Source: JAJPJE01 sp963848375
Lineage (GTDB): Bacteria; Acidobacteriota; Terriglobia; Terriglobales; Acidobacteriaceae
Length of the DNA: 64,000 nucleotides
Assembly: GCA_963848375.1 (NCBI GenBank)
Contig: CAWKDK010000018.1
Location: 248,001 to 312,000 of the forward strand
Direction of reading: 5' to 3'
The notes under the pieces are model-generated. The model was not told where the DNA came from. It searched no databases and was given only the letters and a program-made list of their open reading frames with translations. Positions 1-9,360 of the stretch are shown piece after piece; position 1 is the stretch's first letter; each line of letters opens with the position of its first letter. A program made the position numbers and the translations under genes.

Positions 1-2163
1 ACAGGGACCACGGACGTGCCCACGGCGTTCACCGCGAATGGCCTTGATGCGGCCAATCCGAAGTATGGAATCACGCCGGGACTGCCTGCGAGCCACACCA
101 GCTTGCCGTTTATTTCAATCGGCGGCGGAGCAGTCATCGGCAACAACTTCGAGGGTGAACTTCCGCAGGTCGGGAACACCTTCACCTGGGCAGACAATCT
201 GAGTTGGGTGAAAGGAAATCACACGCTCAAATTTGGCGCGGATGTGCAGCGCTCGCTCTTTGATCAGACCCTCTACTACAACGTGAACGGCTGGTACACC
301 TTCGACAGCACTGGATACAATGCGCTGAGTTACGACAGCAATTATCCTGGGTTCCTGCTCGGATTGGCCGACGCGTACTCGCAGGGGTCGGCACAGACGG
401 AACATGTTCGAACCACGGGACTCTCATTGTTCGCGCAAGATAGCTGGAAGATGAAGCCAAACTTGACGTTGAACTACGGTCTGCGCTGGGAATTAACAAC
501 TCCACTGACCGATGCTCTGGGACACGTGCAGACATTCCGTCCGGGCGAGAACAGCACCAAGTATCCATGTACCAATACTCCGATCGAAAATTGTCCGACG
601 GGGCTGGTTGTGCCCGGAGATCCAGGAGTGCCCGCTGGATTGACGTCGACCTACTACAAGGCGTTCGCACCGCGAATTGGTCTTGCTTACAGTCCTGATT
701 TCAACGACGGCTTCTTCGCGAAACTGTTTGGCCGCCAGGGAACGACCAGCATCCGCACTGGTTGGGGCATGTTCTATAACCCGATGGAGCAGTTAGTGCT
801 CGAGCAATTCGGCGCGGAGCCGCCATTCGGCAGCAGCCCAGGTTTCAACAACACGCTGTTCAACACGCCGTTCATTCAGCAGGACGGCACACAGATTCCG
901 AACGGCTTTAATGGCATTCTGACTCCGCCAGCCGGACAGGATCCGGGGTGGAGCAACTACAAGCCGATTCTGATGTACGGCGATTTTCAGCCGCATCTGC
1001 GTACGCAGTATTCCGTGCAGTACAACTTCACTGTCCAGCGTGAACTGGCGCGAGATGTGATGTTACAGATCGGCTACGTGGGCTCGCAGGGGCATCGTCT
1101 GCTTGCTTCCCACGACATCAATCCGTCCAATCCGCAAACGTGTTTGGACATCATAAGCATCGCGAACGCCGACCCGAAAGCGGTGACGGATGGGTCTCCC
1201 AATGTGCCCGGTAATCCGCCCGGCAACCAGACCACGTGCGGACCCTATTCTCAAGATGCGCCGTTTCTCGTTAATGTACCGAACGGAATGAACTTCCATT
1301 TGCCAAACGGCCAGACAGTCACGGGTTCGGGCCAGACGCTGCACTTTGTCGGATTGCGACCCTATTCGTCGCCGAATTGCAACTGGAACAGCGGGGCCGG
1401 TTGTCCGACCGATGGAACGCCGATTTTCACGAACATCTTTGCCGAAGATACAATCGCGAATTCGGCTTATAACGCGCTACAGGTGATGTTGGAAAAGCGC
1501 TTCTCGCATGGTCTGCAATTGCAGGCAGCTTACACATGGAGCAAATCGCTGGATTGGGCGTCCAGCTTTGAAGAGACTCTGAATCCGTACAACTTCAAAG
1601 CAAGCCGGGCGCTTTCCCTGTTCAACGCCCCGCAGCGTTTCGTCATCAATTACTACTGGGAACTTCCCACCGGCAAGCACGACGGCTGGGTAGGGAAGGT
1701 CGTCGACAACTGGGCGATCTCTGGTATCACGCAGTTCCAGAGCGGATTTCCGATTCGCCTGCAGACGCAGGATGACAACGAACTGATCAGCAGCTTGTTC
1801 TTCATCGGGACGGGCGCGCCCCAGATGACAGGCACGAAGATGACGGTCCTCAATCCAAAGAAGTCGGATACTCACCTGTATCTGGATCCGACGCAATTCA
1901 ACGATCCGGCGCTGGGAACATTTGCGACGACGCCGCGTTCGCTTTGCTGCGGTCCGGGCACGAATCAGTGGGATATGTCGTTATCGAAGCGGCTGCCGAT
2001 TACGGAATCGAAATACTTCCAATTCCGCACCGACATTTTCAACGTATTCAACAAAACCCAGTTCTTCAATCCGGACGGAAACTTCTCCAACTCCACGTTT
2101 GGACAAGTTCTGCAGGCGCGTGATCCGCGTGAAATCCAGTTCGCGTTGAAGTTCTATTTCTAA
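1..2163 (+). CDS. TonB-dependent receptor, Oar-like (3' part only)
   Basis: The reading frame is open from the first base, so the N-terminus (signal peptide, carboxypeptidase-regulatory domain, plug) lies outside the window. What remains, about 720 residues, is outer-membrane beta-barrel: alternating aromatic/polar strands, repeated 'YGLRWE'-like and 'FNVFNKTQF' segments, and a C-terminal aromatic residue (ALKFYF) typical of barrel insertion signals. Acidobacteria carry many such Oar-like receptors, generally thought to import oligosaccharides or other large substrates with TonB energy. The substrate cannot be told from sequence. A hairpin follows the stop codon and separates it from the catabolic operon. 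Family assignment is secure; function is generic. Confidence 0.9.
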   Translation, partial: TGTTDVPTAFTANGLDAANPKYGITPGLPASHTSLPFISIGGGAVIGNNFEGELPQVGNTFTWADNLSWVKGNHTLKFGADVQRSLFDQTLYYNVNGWYTFDSTGYNALSYDSNYPGFLLGLADAYSQGSAQTEHVRTTGLSLFAQDSWKMKPNLTLNYGLRWELTTPLTDALGHVQTFRPGENSTKYPCTNTPIENCPTGLVVPGDPGVPAGLTSTYYKAFAPRIGLAYSPDFNDGFFAKLFGRQGTTSIRTGWGMFYNPMEQLVLEQFGAEPPFGSSPGFNNTLFNTPFIQQDGTQIPNGFNGILTPPAGQDPGWSNYKPILMYGDFQPHLRTQYSVQYNFTVQRELARDVMLQIGYVGSQGHRLLASHDINPSNPQTCLDIISIANADPKAVTDGSPNVPGNPPGNQTTCGPYSQDAPFLVNVPNGMNFHLPNGQTVTGSGQTLHFVGLRPYSSPNCNWNSGAGCPTDGTPIFTNIFAEDTIANSAYNALQVMLEKRFSHGLQLQAAYTWSKSLDWASSFEETLNPYNFKASRALSLFNAPQRFVINYYWELPTGKHDGWVGKVVDNWAISGITQFQSGFPIRLQTQDDNELISSLFFIGTGAPQMTGTKMTVLNPKKSDTHLYLDPTQFNDPALGTFATTPRSLCCGPGTNQWDMSLSKRLPITESKYFQFRTDIFNVFNKTQFFNPDGNFSNSTFGQVLQARDPREIQFALKFYF

Positions 2164-2176
2164 CAGTTCGATTTGA

Positions 2177-2199
2177 GCGCGGGGGCATGACCTCCGCGC
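2177..2199 (+). terminator. Stem-loop after TonB receptor gene
   Basis: A 9-bp stem (2177-2185 with 2191-2199, one G-T wobble) closes a 5-base loop 14 bases after the receptor stop codon. The following bases are only weakly T-rich, so intrinsic termination may be partial. It sits between the receptor and the aminotransferase operon. Confidence 0.5.
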
Positions 2200-2234
2200 A
2201 TTCTTCGCGATAAGAGACAGTAGTTGGAGGAATT

Positions 2235-3611
2235 GTGTACACCGCTCTGCAACGAGAGTTAGATACTTACGTGCGCCGCACGCCGAAATCTGCGGAAGCG
2301 CACAAACATAATCTGCAGCGGCTTCCGCTCGGGGTAGCCAGCAACTACCGGGCTTACGATCCGTATCCGATTTTTGCGAAAGAAGGGCAGGGGAGCAAAC
2401 TTCGCGACGTTGATGGAAACGAGTACATCGATCACAACCTGACATTCGGTGCGCTCATGGCGGGGCATTGCCACCCCGCGGTGATGAAAGCTGTCGAAAA
2501 ACGGCTGAGCACCGGAACGATGTTTGGCATGCCGCACGATATGGAGTGGGAGCTTGCGGAAGAAATCTGCGCGCGCTTTCCCATGGAGATGGTTCGCTTC
2601 GGATCAAGCGGCACCGAGGCCACGATGCACGCGGTTCGTCTTTCGCGCGCTGCTACAGGCCGCGACAAGATCATCAAGTTCGAAGGCGCATACCACGGCC
2701 TGCACGACAGCGCGCTGGTGAGCGTGAAGCCGAAGGCGAAGGAGTTCGGCGATATCAACTCGCCCACTCCGGTTCCGGGTGGACTTGGAGTCCCCAAGGG
2801 CACACTCGACAACGTGCTGATCGCCACGTTCAACGATCTCAACTCCGTTGAGCGCAAGTTCCGCGAATACCCGGGACAGATTGCTTCGATCATTCTCGAA
2901 CCCATCATGATGAACGTGGGGCTCTGCATCCCGCAGAAAGGATTCCTCGAGGGCCTGCGCGAGATCTGCACGAGAGAAGGGGCGCTACTCATCTTCGACG
3001 AAGTGAAGACGGGAGCGAAACTGGGCTGGGGCGGCGCATCGGAATATTTCGGCGTGAAGCCCGACATGATCTGCCTGGCAAAGTCGATTGGCGGCGGCTT
3101 TCCGCTTGCTGCCTTCGGTACGCACAAGTGGGTGATGGATCTGATCTCCGATCACAAGGTCTTTCACGGCGGAACATACAACACGAATCCGGTTTCAATG
3201 GCCGCCGGGATTGCCACTTTCCGCGAGGTTCTCACCCGCGAGAACTATGCGCACGTCGATAAACTCAGCAAGAAACTTGCGGATGGCTATCGAAAGACGA
3301 TCGCGAAGGTTGGTCTGCAGGCGTACATCGCGGCGGCCGGTGCCAACGGCGCTCTGATGCTGTATCCGCAGGAGATCCGCAATTATCGCGACTGGATCAC
3401 AGTGGACGAAGATCTCTGGCGTCACTACTGGTTCGGCATGGTCAATCGCGGCGTGATGGCGCAGCCGTACTGGTGGGATGAGCAGTGGACGATCTCGGTT
3501 CAACATACCGAAGCGGACATCGACAAGCATCTGGCTGCATTCGACGATCTCTCGGCTGATCTGGCGAAAGCGCAGCAGGAGCGCGTAGGTGCGGTGGTAG
3601 CGGCTCATTAG
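2235..3611 (+). CDS. Class-III aminotransferase, glutamate-1-semialdehyde aminomutase-like
   Basis: 458 residues starting at GTG 2235 with GGAGG five bases upstream. A PLP fold-type I enzyme: phosphate-binding GSSGTEA at residues 123-129, FDEVKTG with the pyridine-binding Asp at 255, and the Schiff-base Lys at 283 in LAKSIGGGFP. The closest general resemblance is to HemL-like aminomutases/aminotransferases. The position, followed by a permease, aldehyde dehydrogenases and two more omega-aminotransferases on the same strand with short gaps, argues for amine or amino-acid catabolism rather than tetrapyrrole synthesis. It probably moves the amino group of an omega- or beta-amino acid to pyruvate or 2-oxoglutarate. 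The substrate is an inference. Confidence 0.85.
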   Translation: MYTALQRELDTYVRRTPKSAEAHKHNLQRLPLGVASNYRAYDPYPIFAKEGQGSKLRDVDGNEYIDHNLTFGALMAGHCHPAVMKAVEKRLSTGTMFGMPHDMEWELAEEICARFPMEMVRFGSSGTEATMHAVRLSRAATGRDKIIKFEGAYHGLHDSALVSVKPKAKEFGDINSPTPVPGGLGVPKGTLDNVLIATFNDLNSVERKFREYPGQIASIILEPIMMNVGLCIPQKGFLEGLREICTREGALLIFDEVKTGAKLGWGGASEYFGVKPDMICLAKSIGGGFPLAAFGTHKWVMDLISDHKVFHGGTYNTNPVSMAAGIATFREVLTRENYAHVDKLSKKLADGYRKTIAKVGLQAYIAAAGANGALMLYPQEIRNYRDWITVDEDLWRHYWFGMVNRGVMAQPYWWDEQWTISVQHTEADIDKHLAAFDDLSADLAKAQQERVGAVVAAH

Positions 3612-3621
3612 CGAGGAAAAT

Positions 3622-5052
3622 TTGTCATCGGGTCATGACAATCAATCCGGCGCTCCAGACCTGAAACGGGTACTGGGGCGCCGTGATTTAGTTCTGCTGT
3701 TCGTGGTGGCGGTGTTCAACCTGAACGTCGTCCCCTCGATTGCCGCGAATGGCGGAGTCACGGTCTGGTTGTGGATCATCTCGCTCGTACTTTTTTTCTG
3801 GCCGCAGGGAATCGCCGTGATCGAATTGTCGCACCGGTATCCCGGCGAGGGCGGCGTCTATTTGTGGGCGAAAGAAGTCTTCGGCGACTTCCACGGTTTT
3901 CTCTCCGGTTGGTGCTACTGGACTAACAACATGCTTTACGTGCCGACGGTGATGCTGTACTTCGTCGGCGTATCGGTGTTTGTGCTCGGTCCGAGCGCGC
4001 AACATCTCGCGGATAGCAGATTGTTCGCATTGGGCGCGTCGGCTGTGCTGCTGACATTGCTCGTCGTACTGAACGTGATTGGCCTCGGCGTTGGAAAGTG
4101 GATCAACAACATTGGCGCGATTGGAACGTTCATCGCAGCATTTACGCTGATCGGGCTTGGGGTGGTGATTTGGTTGCGGTTCGGAACGACAGTTACCGCC
4201 GCGGACTTTCGCATCCCGGCCGATCCAAGATTCGTGCTGAATTCGTTTGGGGTGATTTGCTTCGGGTTAGTGGGACTGGAACTCGCGTCGGTGATGGGCG
4301 ACGAGATTCAAGACCCGCGGCGTACCCTCCCGGGCGCTGTAGCCTGGGGCGGCCTGTTTTCAGGGGCCCTTTACATTGGCGCGACCCTGACGTTGGTGCT
4401 TGCGGTGGGTAAGGGTGACATCAGCGTCCTGCAGGGGATTGTGCAGGCTGTAAGTCACATGGCGGGAAAGATCGGTGTGGGATGGATTGTCTCGCCATTT
4501 GCGCTGATGTTGAGCATCTCGATCGCCGGCATTGGATCAGCGTGGCTTGCGGGTTCGGCGCGTATCCCGTTCGTCGCTGGATTGGATTCGTATCTCCCCG
4601 AATGGCTGGGAAAGGTGCATCCAAAATATAAGACGCCGTATATGGCACTGATCGTTCACGCCGCGGTCTCGTTTGCGCTTTGTTTGATGTACTTCGCGCA
4701 CGCGGGAGTGCAGGAAGCGTTTCAGACCATGTTGTCGCTCGCGGTGGTCCTGCAATTGGTGCCGTTCCTGTATATGTTCGCAGCTTTGCTGAAACTGGCT
4801 GCGAAGCCCGATGGAGAGGGACGCTACAGCCGTCCGGTGCTGCTGTTGGCAGGCATCAGCGGACTGGTGACGACGACCCTGGGTATCGTGCTGGTATTCT
4901 TTCCGGCGCAAACCATCGTTTCTATCTGGGCATATGAATTGAAGATGGTGGCCGGGACGGTGTTCTTCATCGGTATTGCGTGGTTCTTATTTTATGTCTA
5001 CGGCGCACGCCGTAAGAGCAGGGCAGCCAGCGAGCTTGTTACCGGCGCATAG
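3622..5052 (+). CDS. APC-superfamily amino acid/amine permease
   Basis: 476 residues with about 12 hydrophobic helices. The start is a TTG at 3622 after GAGGAAAA; no in-frame ATG fits the conserved N-terminus as well. The early segment with PSIAANGG and the later HRYPGEGGVYLWAKEVFG are typical of the amino acid-polyamine-organocation family, resembling YfnA/PotE-like transporters. It is an inner-membrane importer or exchanger. It begins 11 bases after the preceding aminotransferase and ends 27 bases before an aldehyde dehydrogenase, so it very likely supplies the substrate of this operon. Specificity (GABA, beta-alanine, polyamine) cannot be read from the sequence. Confidence 0.88.
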   Translation: MSSGHDNQSGAPDLKRVLGRRDLVLLFVVAVFNLNVVPSIAANGGVTVWLWIISLVLFFWPQGIAVIELSHRYPGEGGVYLWAKEVFGDFHGFLSGWCYWTNNMLYVPTVMLYFVGVSVFVLGPSAQHLADSRLFALGASAVLLTLLVVLNVIGLGVGKWINNIGAIGTFIAAFTLIGLGVVIWLRFGTTVTAADFRIPADPRFVLNSFGVICFGLVGLELASVMGDEIQDPRRTLPGAVAWGGLFSGALYIGATLTLVLAVGKGDISVLQGIVQAVSHMAGKIGVGWIVSPFALMLSISIAGIGSAWLAGSARIPFVAGLDSYLPEWLGKVHPKYKTPYMALIVHAAVSFALCLMYFAHAGVQEAFQTMLSLAVVLQLVPFLYMFAALLKLAAKPDGEGRYSRPVLLLAGISGLVTTTLGIVLVFFPAQTIVSIWAYELKMVAGTVFFIGIAWFLFYVYGARRKSRAASELVTGA

Positions 5053-5078
5053 CCGGGCTGCCGGGTTTCGGAGGATTT

Positions 5079-6554
5079 ATGCCAGGGGCGGTACAAACTG
5101 CAGCACGCACCTATCAGCTGTTCATTGGCGGGAAATTCGTCGAGAGCAAAGATCAGAAGACGTTTCCAGTCTATGACCCATCTACCGAAGAGGTGATCGC
5201 ATACGCGCCTGAGGCTGGACCTGCGGATGTCGACGCGGCAGTGAAAGCAGCGAAAGAAGCGTTTGAAGGTTGGTCGCAGACGACGGCGCAGGAGCGCGGG
5301 CGAGTTTTGTTCAGGCTCGCCGAGCGAATCAGAAAAGAAGCAGAGTCGCTGGCGCAGCTGGAATCGCAAAACGGCGGCAAGCCGATCGTTGAGGCGGAGT
5401 TCGATATCGCCGATGTCGCCACGTGCTTCGAGTACTACGGCGGATTGGCGACGAAGATTACCGGGCATGTGAATCCGGTTCCGGATAATGCGCTCAGCCT
5501 CTCGCTGAAAGAGCCCGTGGGCGTTGCGGGACAGATCATCCCCTGGAATTATCCCTTGCTGATGGCCGCATGGAAGCTAGCGCCCGCGCTGGCCGCGGGT
5601 TGCACGTGCGTGTTGAAGCCGGCCGAACAGACGCCGCTCACGGCGCTCGAGATGGCCTCGTGGTTCGAAGATGTTGGCCTGCCGCCCGGAGTGGTGAACA
5701 TCATCACCGGATTTGGCGAAACCGCTGGGGCACCGCTTGTATCGCATCCTGACGTAAACAAGATTGCGTTCACGGGCAGCGCCGAAGTCGGCAAAAGGAT
5801 CATGAAAGCCGCGGCGGACTCGGTGAAGCGAGTGACGCTGGAGCTGGGCGGCAAGTCGCCGAACATCTTTTTCGCCGATGCAGATTTCGAGGCCGCCATC
5901 GATGGCGCTCTGTTCGGCGTTTTCATCAACCAGGGCGAGGTGTGTTCTGCAGGCAGTCGCGTGCTGGTCGAGAAGAAGATCTACAAGAATTTTGTCGACG
6001 CGATGACCGAGAAGGCCAAACGCATCAAGCTTGGACCTCCACTGGAGCGCGCTACCAAGATGGGTCCGTTGGTCAGCAAAGAACAATGGGAGCGCGTTCG
6101 GGGCTATCAGGAAGTCGGCAAGAAAGAGGCGAAAGTCGCGACCGGTGGCGGAGTGCCGAAGTCATTCCCGAAAGGCTATTACGTTGAGCCGACTATCTTT
6201 TATGATGTCGACAACAGCGCACGAATTGCTCGTGAGGAGATATTTGGCCCGGTTTGTGCCGTGATTCCCTTCGAAGACGAGAAGGACGCCATCCGCATCG
6301 CGAACGACTCGCCATATGGACTGGCCGCAGCCGTTTGGTCACGCGACATTTATAAGGCGCTACGCATGGTGAAGTCGTTGCGCGCCGGGATCGTGTGGGT
6401 CAATCACATGCAGCCCACGTATGTGGAAGCGCCGTGGGGCGGATACAAACAGTCCGGCTTCGGGCGCGAGTTGGGGCCGTGGGGCATTGAAGAATATCTC
6501 GAGACGAAGCAGGTCCACATCAACCTGAACGAACAACCGATCGGCTGGTACTGA
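5079..6554 (+). CDS. NAD(P)-dependent aldehyde dehydrogenase (betaine/aminoaldehyde type)
   Basis: 491 residues, normal for the ALDH superfamily. Catalytic residues are visible: N157 in PWNYP, E255 in LELGGKSPN and the nucleophile C289 in NQGEVCSAGS. GSAEVGKR (residues 233-240) belongs to the cofactor fold. The GQIIPWNYPLLMAAWK region is most like betaine-aldehyde and gamma-aminobutyraldehyde dehydrogenases, which oxidise an aminoaldehyde to the amino acid. It would fit a polyamine-to-GABA step, supported by the PuuB-like oxidase nearby at 15558. GAGGATTT precedes the ATG. The next aminotransferase begins 3 bases after the stop, so the two are probably translationally coupled. Confidence 0.88.
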   Translation: MPGAVQTAARTYQLFIGGKFVESKDQKTFPVYDPSTEEVIAYAPEAGPADVDAAVKAAKEAFEGWSQTTAQERGRVLFRLAERIRKEAESLAQLESQNGGKPIVEAEFDIADVATCFEYYGGLATKITGHVNPVPDNALSLSLKEPVGVAGQIIPWNYPLLMAAWKLAPALAAGCTCVLKPAEQTPLTALEMASWFEDVGLPPGVVNIITGFGETAGAPLVSHPDVNKIAFTGSAEVGKRIMKAAADSVKRVTLELGGKSPNIFFADADFEAAIDGALFGVFINQGEVCSAGSRVLVEKKIYKNFVDAMTEKAKRIKLGPPLERATKMGPLVSKEQWERVRGYQEVGKKEAKVATGGGVPKSFPKGYYVEPTIFYDVDNSARIAREEIFGPVCAVIPFEDEKDAIRIANDSPYGLAAAVWSRDIYKALRMVKSLRAGIVWVNHMQPTYVEAPWGGYKQSGFGRELGPWGIEEYLETKQVHINLNEQPIGWY

Positions 6555-6557
6555 GAA

Positions 6558-7916
6558 ATGCCGAGCATTCAACTACGAACCACGATTCCGGGTCCGCGCT
6601 CGCAAGAGTTGATGGAGCGGCGTATAGAGGCCGTGCCGCGGGGCGTCTTCCATTCCACGCCGGTATTCGCCGCGCGAGCGGAAGGCGCGTTGCTGGAAGA
6701 TGTCGATGGGAACACCTTCATTGATCTGGCCGGCGGGATCGGCTGCGTGAATACTGGGCATAGGGCTGAACCGGTACTTACAGCAATTCGTGATCAGATC
6801 GACCGCTATCTGCATACGTGCTTCAGCGTGTCGCCATACGAGGGATACGTCGAACTCGCCGAGCGGCTCAATCAGCTGACCCCGGGCAAGTTCGCAAAGA
6901 AGACGCTGATTCTGAATACGGGGTCCGAAGCGGTCGAGAATGCCGTGAAGATCGCTCGCGCCTACACCAAGCGCCCGGCGGTGATCTGCTTCGAGGACGC
7001 ATTTCACGGACGTACGCTGCTTGCGCTTTCGCTGACCAGCAAAACGCATCCTTATAAAGCGGGATTCCAACCGTTTGTGTCGGATGTGTATCGGGTTTCC
7101 TATGGCTGCGATTTCGATCGGAGCGCTGATGTACGGGCCGATTGTGAACGTCACTTCGAACAAGTGTTCAAGCGCATCGTGGCCGCCGAGAGCGTGGCAG
7201 CGGTCATTGCCGAACCGGTGCTTGGAGAAGGCGGATTCATTGCGCCACCGCCTGAGTATTTCCGCACGCTGGCCGAGATCTGTCGTAAGCATGGCGTCTT
7301 GTTTATTGCTGATGAAGTTCAGACGGGAATTTGCCGCACCGGCTCGCTGTTCGCATGCGAGCAATATGAGGTTGAGCCGGACATGCTGCTTTCGGCGAAG
7401 TCGTTGGGCGGGGGCCTGCCGATCTCGGCGATCACCGGCCGCGCAGAGATCATGGACTCGACCGAGGTGGGCGGACTCGGAGGCACGTTCATTGGCAATC
7501 CAGTATCGTGCGCGGCGGCGCTCGCTGTGCTCGACATGGTTGAACGGGAAAAGTTGAGCGAACGCGCGCTGAAGCTGGGCGACCGATTTGTGGAACGAGC
7601 TACGCGTTGGAAGAATCAATATCCAGTAATTGAACAAATCCACGGAATCGGCGCCATGCGCGCCCTGGAGCTGGTGCGCGATCGAGACAGCCGAGAACCT
7701 GCCAGTGACGAGACGAAAGCGATTGTCCGTTATTGCTATGAGCACGGTGTGCTACTGATCTCGGCGGGAACATTCAGCAACATCATTCGGCTGCTGATGC
7801 CGCTGGTGATTACGGATGAGCAATTCGAAGAGGCGTTGTCCGTGCTCGAGTCGGCGCTCGAAAGTGTAAGTGGAGCGCCGGTAGCCGCCGGTGCGAATCG
7901 GAGCAGTTATGCCTAG
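6558..7916 (+). CDS. Class-III omega-aminotransferase, GABA transaminase-like
   Basis: 452 residues. PLP-enzyme signatures: TGSEAVENAVKIAR at 121-134, FHGRTL at 149-154, ADEVQTG with Asp252, and Schiff-base Lys281 in SAKSLGGGLP. This arrangement, including NTGH near residue 65 and the E-P-V-L-G-E-G-G loop at 219-226, is that of GabT-type 4-aminobutyrate aminotransferases, giving succinate semialdehyde from GABA. It begins 3 bases after the upstream ALDH and overlaps the downstream ALDH by 8 bases, so it is inside a polycistronic operon. A related substrate such as 5-aminovalerate or beta-alanine is equally possible. Confidence 0.87.
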   Translation: MPSIQLRTTIPGPRSQELMERRIEAVPRGVFHSTPVFAARAEGALLEDVDGNTFIDLAGGIGCVNTGHRAEPVLTAIRDQIDRYLHTCFSVSPYEGYVELAERLNQLTPGKFAKKTLILNTGSEAVENAVKIARAYTKRPAVICFEDAFHGRTLLALSLTSKTHPYKAGFQPFVSDVYRVSYGCDFDRSADVRADCERHFEQVFKRIVAAESVAAVIAEPVLGEGGFIAPPPEYFRTLAEICRKHGVLFIADEVQTGICRTGSLFACEQYEVEPDMLLSAKSLGGGLPISAITGRAEIMDSTEVGGLGGTFIGNPVSCAAALAVLDMVEREKLSERALKLGDRFVERATRWKNQYPVIEQIHGIGAMRALELVRDRDSREPASDETKAIVRYCYEHGVLLISAGTFSNIIRLLMPLVITDEQFEEALSVLESALESVSGAPVAAGANRSSYA

Positions 7917-9349
7917 CGAAGTCGCAGCCATCCCGCGAGGATGTCTGATCAACGGCAAATGGATCGCCCGCGGCGAGGTGAGTGAGGTGCGCTCGCCTTA
8001 CGATGGCTCTGTGGTCGGAGCCGTGCATCTGGCGACAAAAGAAGATGTTGAGGCCGCAATCCAGGCGGCTGTGGCCGCGTTCGAGATCACGAAGAAGCTA
8101 GGCTCGTATCAGCGAAAAGAAGTTCTGCAAAAGATCAGCACGCGACTGGAAAATCGCCGCGAAGAGTTTGCGCGCAGCATTACTCTCGAGGCTGGCAAGC
8201 CGATCAAGACGTCGCGCGCGGAAGTCGATCGTGCGATTTTTACGTTTTCCGTTGCTGCTGAAGAAGCGACGCGAATTGGCGGGGAGTATCTGCCGCTCGA
8301 TTGGCAGGAGTTCACCGCCGGACGCTGGGGTATCGAGAAGCGCTTTCCCCTTGGACCAATTGCGGCTATCACTCCATTCAATTTCCCTTTGAACCTCGTG
8401 GCGCACAAAGTTGCACCGGCGATTGCCGCCGGATGCACGATGGTTCTGAAACCAGCTCTGCAAACTCCGTTGACCGCACTGATGCTTGCGGAAGTCGTCG
8501 AAGAAGCCGGCTGGCCGGCTGGCGCGCTGAATGTGCTGCCAATGTCAAATGAAGAGGCGGCGCTGATTGTTTCCGATGACCGCCTGAAAATGTTGAGTTT
8601 CACCGGCAGCGCTGCCGTAGGGTGGCAGCTAAAAGCAAAGTCCGGCAAGAAGCGCGTTGTTCTGGAGTTGGGTGGCAATGCCGGTGTGATCATCCACTCC
8701 GACGCCGACGTCGATTACGCCATCGAGCGTTGCGTGACCGCAGGCTACAGCTATGCAGGGCAGAGCTGTATTTCGGTGCAGCGCATCTTGGTGCATCGTC
8801 CGGTGTACGAACGCTTCCTTGAGAGCTTCGTAGCGCGTGTGAAGAAGCTGAAGGCTGGCGATCCGCTGGACGAGTCGGTCGATGTCGGTCCACTGATTCG
8901 CGAGCAAGACGCGATTCGCGCGATCACATGGATCGAGCGCGCGGCGCAATCCGGCGCGAAGCTACTTACGGGCGGATCGCGCAAGGGACCTGTCGTCGAG
9001 CCGGCTGTTCTGACGAAGACCACGCCAACGATGGACGTCAACTGCGAAGAAGTGTTTGCGCCCGGTGAAGACCGTTGAACCGTATGACGATTTCAGCGCA
9101 GCCATCCGGCAGATCAATGATTCGCGTTACGGTTTGCAAGCCGGCGTCTTCACCAACGACGTGCGCCTGCTCTTCCAGGCATACAACGAACTGGAAGTTG
9201 GCGGCGTTGTTGCTGGCGACGTGCCCACTTTCCGCATCGACCACATGCCTTACGGAGGCGTGAAGGATTCGGGCCTGGGCCGCGAAGGTCTGCGTTACGC
9301 GATTGAAGAGATGACGGAGCCGAAGTTGCTCGTCATGAACCTGCGATAA
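7909..9349 (+). CDS. Aldehyde dehydrogenase (semialdehyde type), one frameshift
   Basis: The start ATG at 7909 has GGAG just upstream and overlaps the aminotransferase end by 8 bases. The frame runs to a stop at 9078 but homology continues in the next frame from about 9062; removing one base in the CCCGG at 9061-9065 restores a 479-residue protein. The ALDH catalytic Glu is in VVLELGGNAG and the Cys in SYAGQSCIS; the C-terminal half has the usual PYGGVKDSGLGREG motif. Overall it resembles glyceraldehyde-3-phosphate/succinate-semialdehyde-type ALDHs that prefer small semialdehydes. It would oxidise the product of the adjacent GabT-like enzyme. The break looks like a sequence error. Confidence 0.82.
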
Positions 9350-9360
9350 AGATAAAAGAT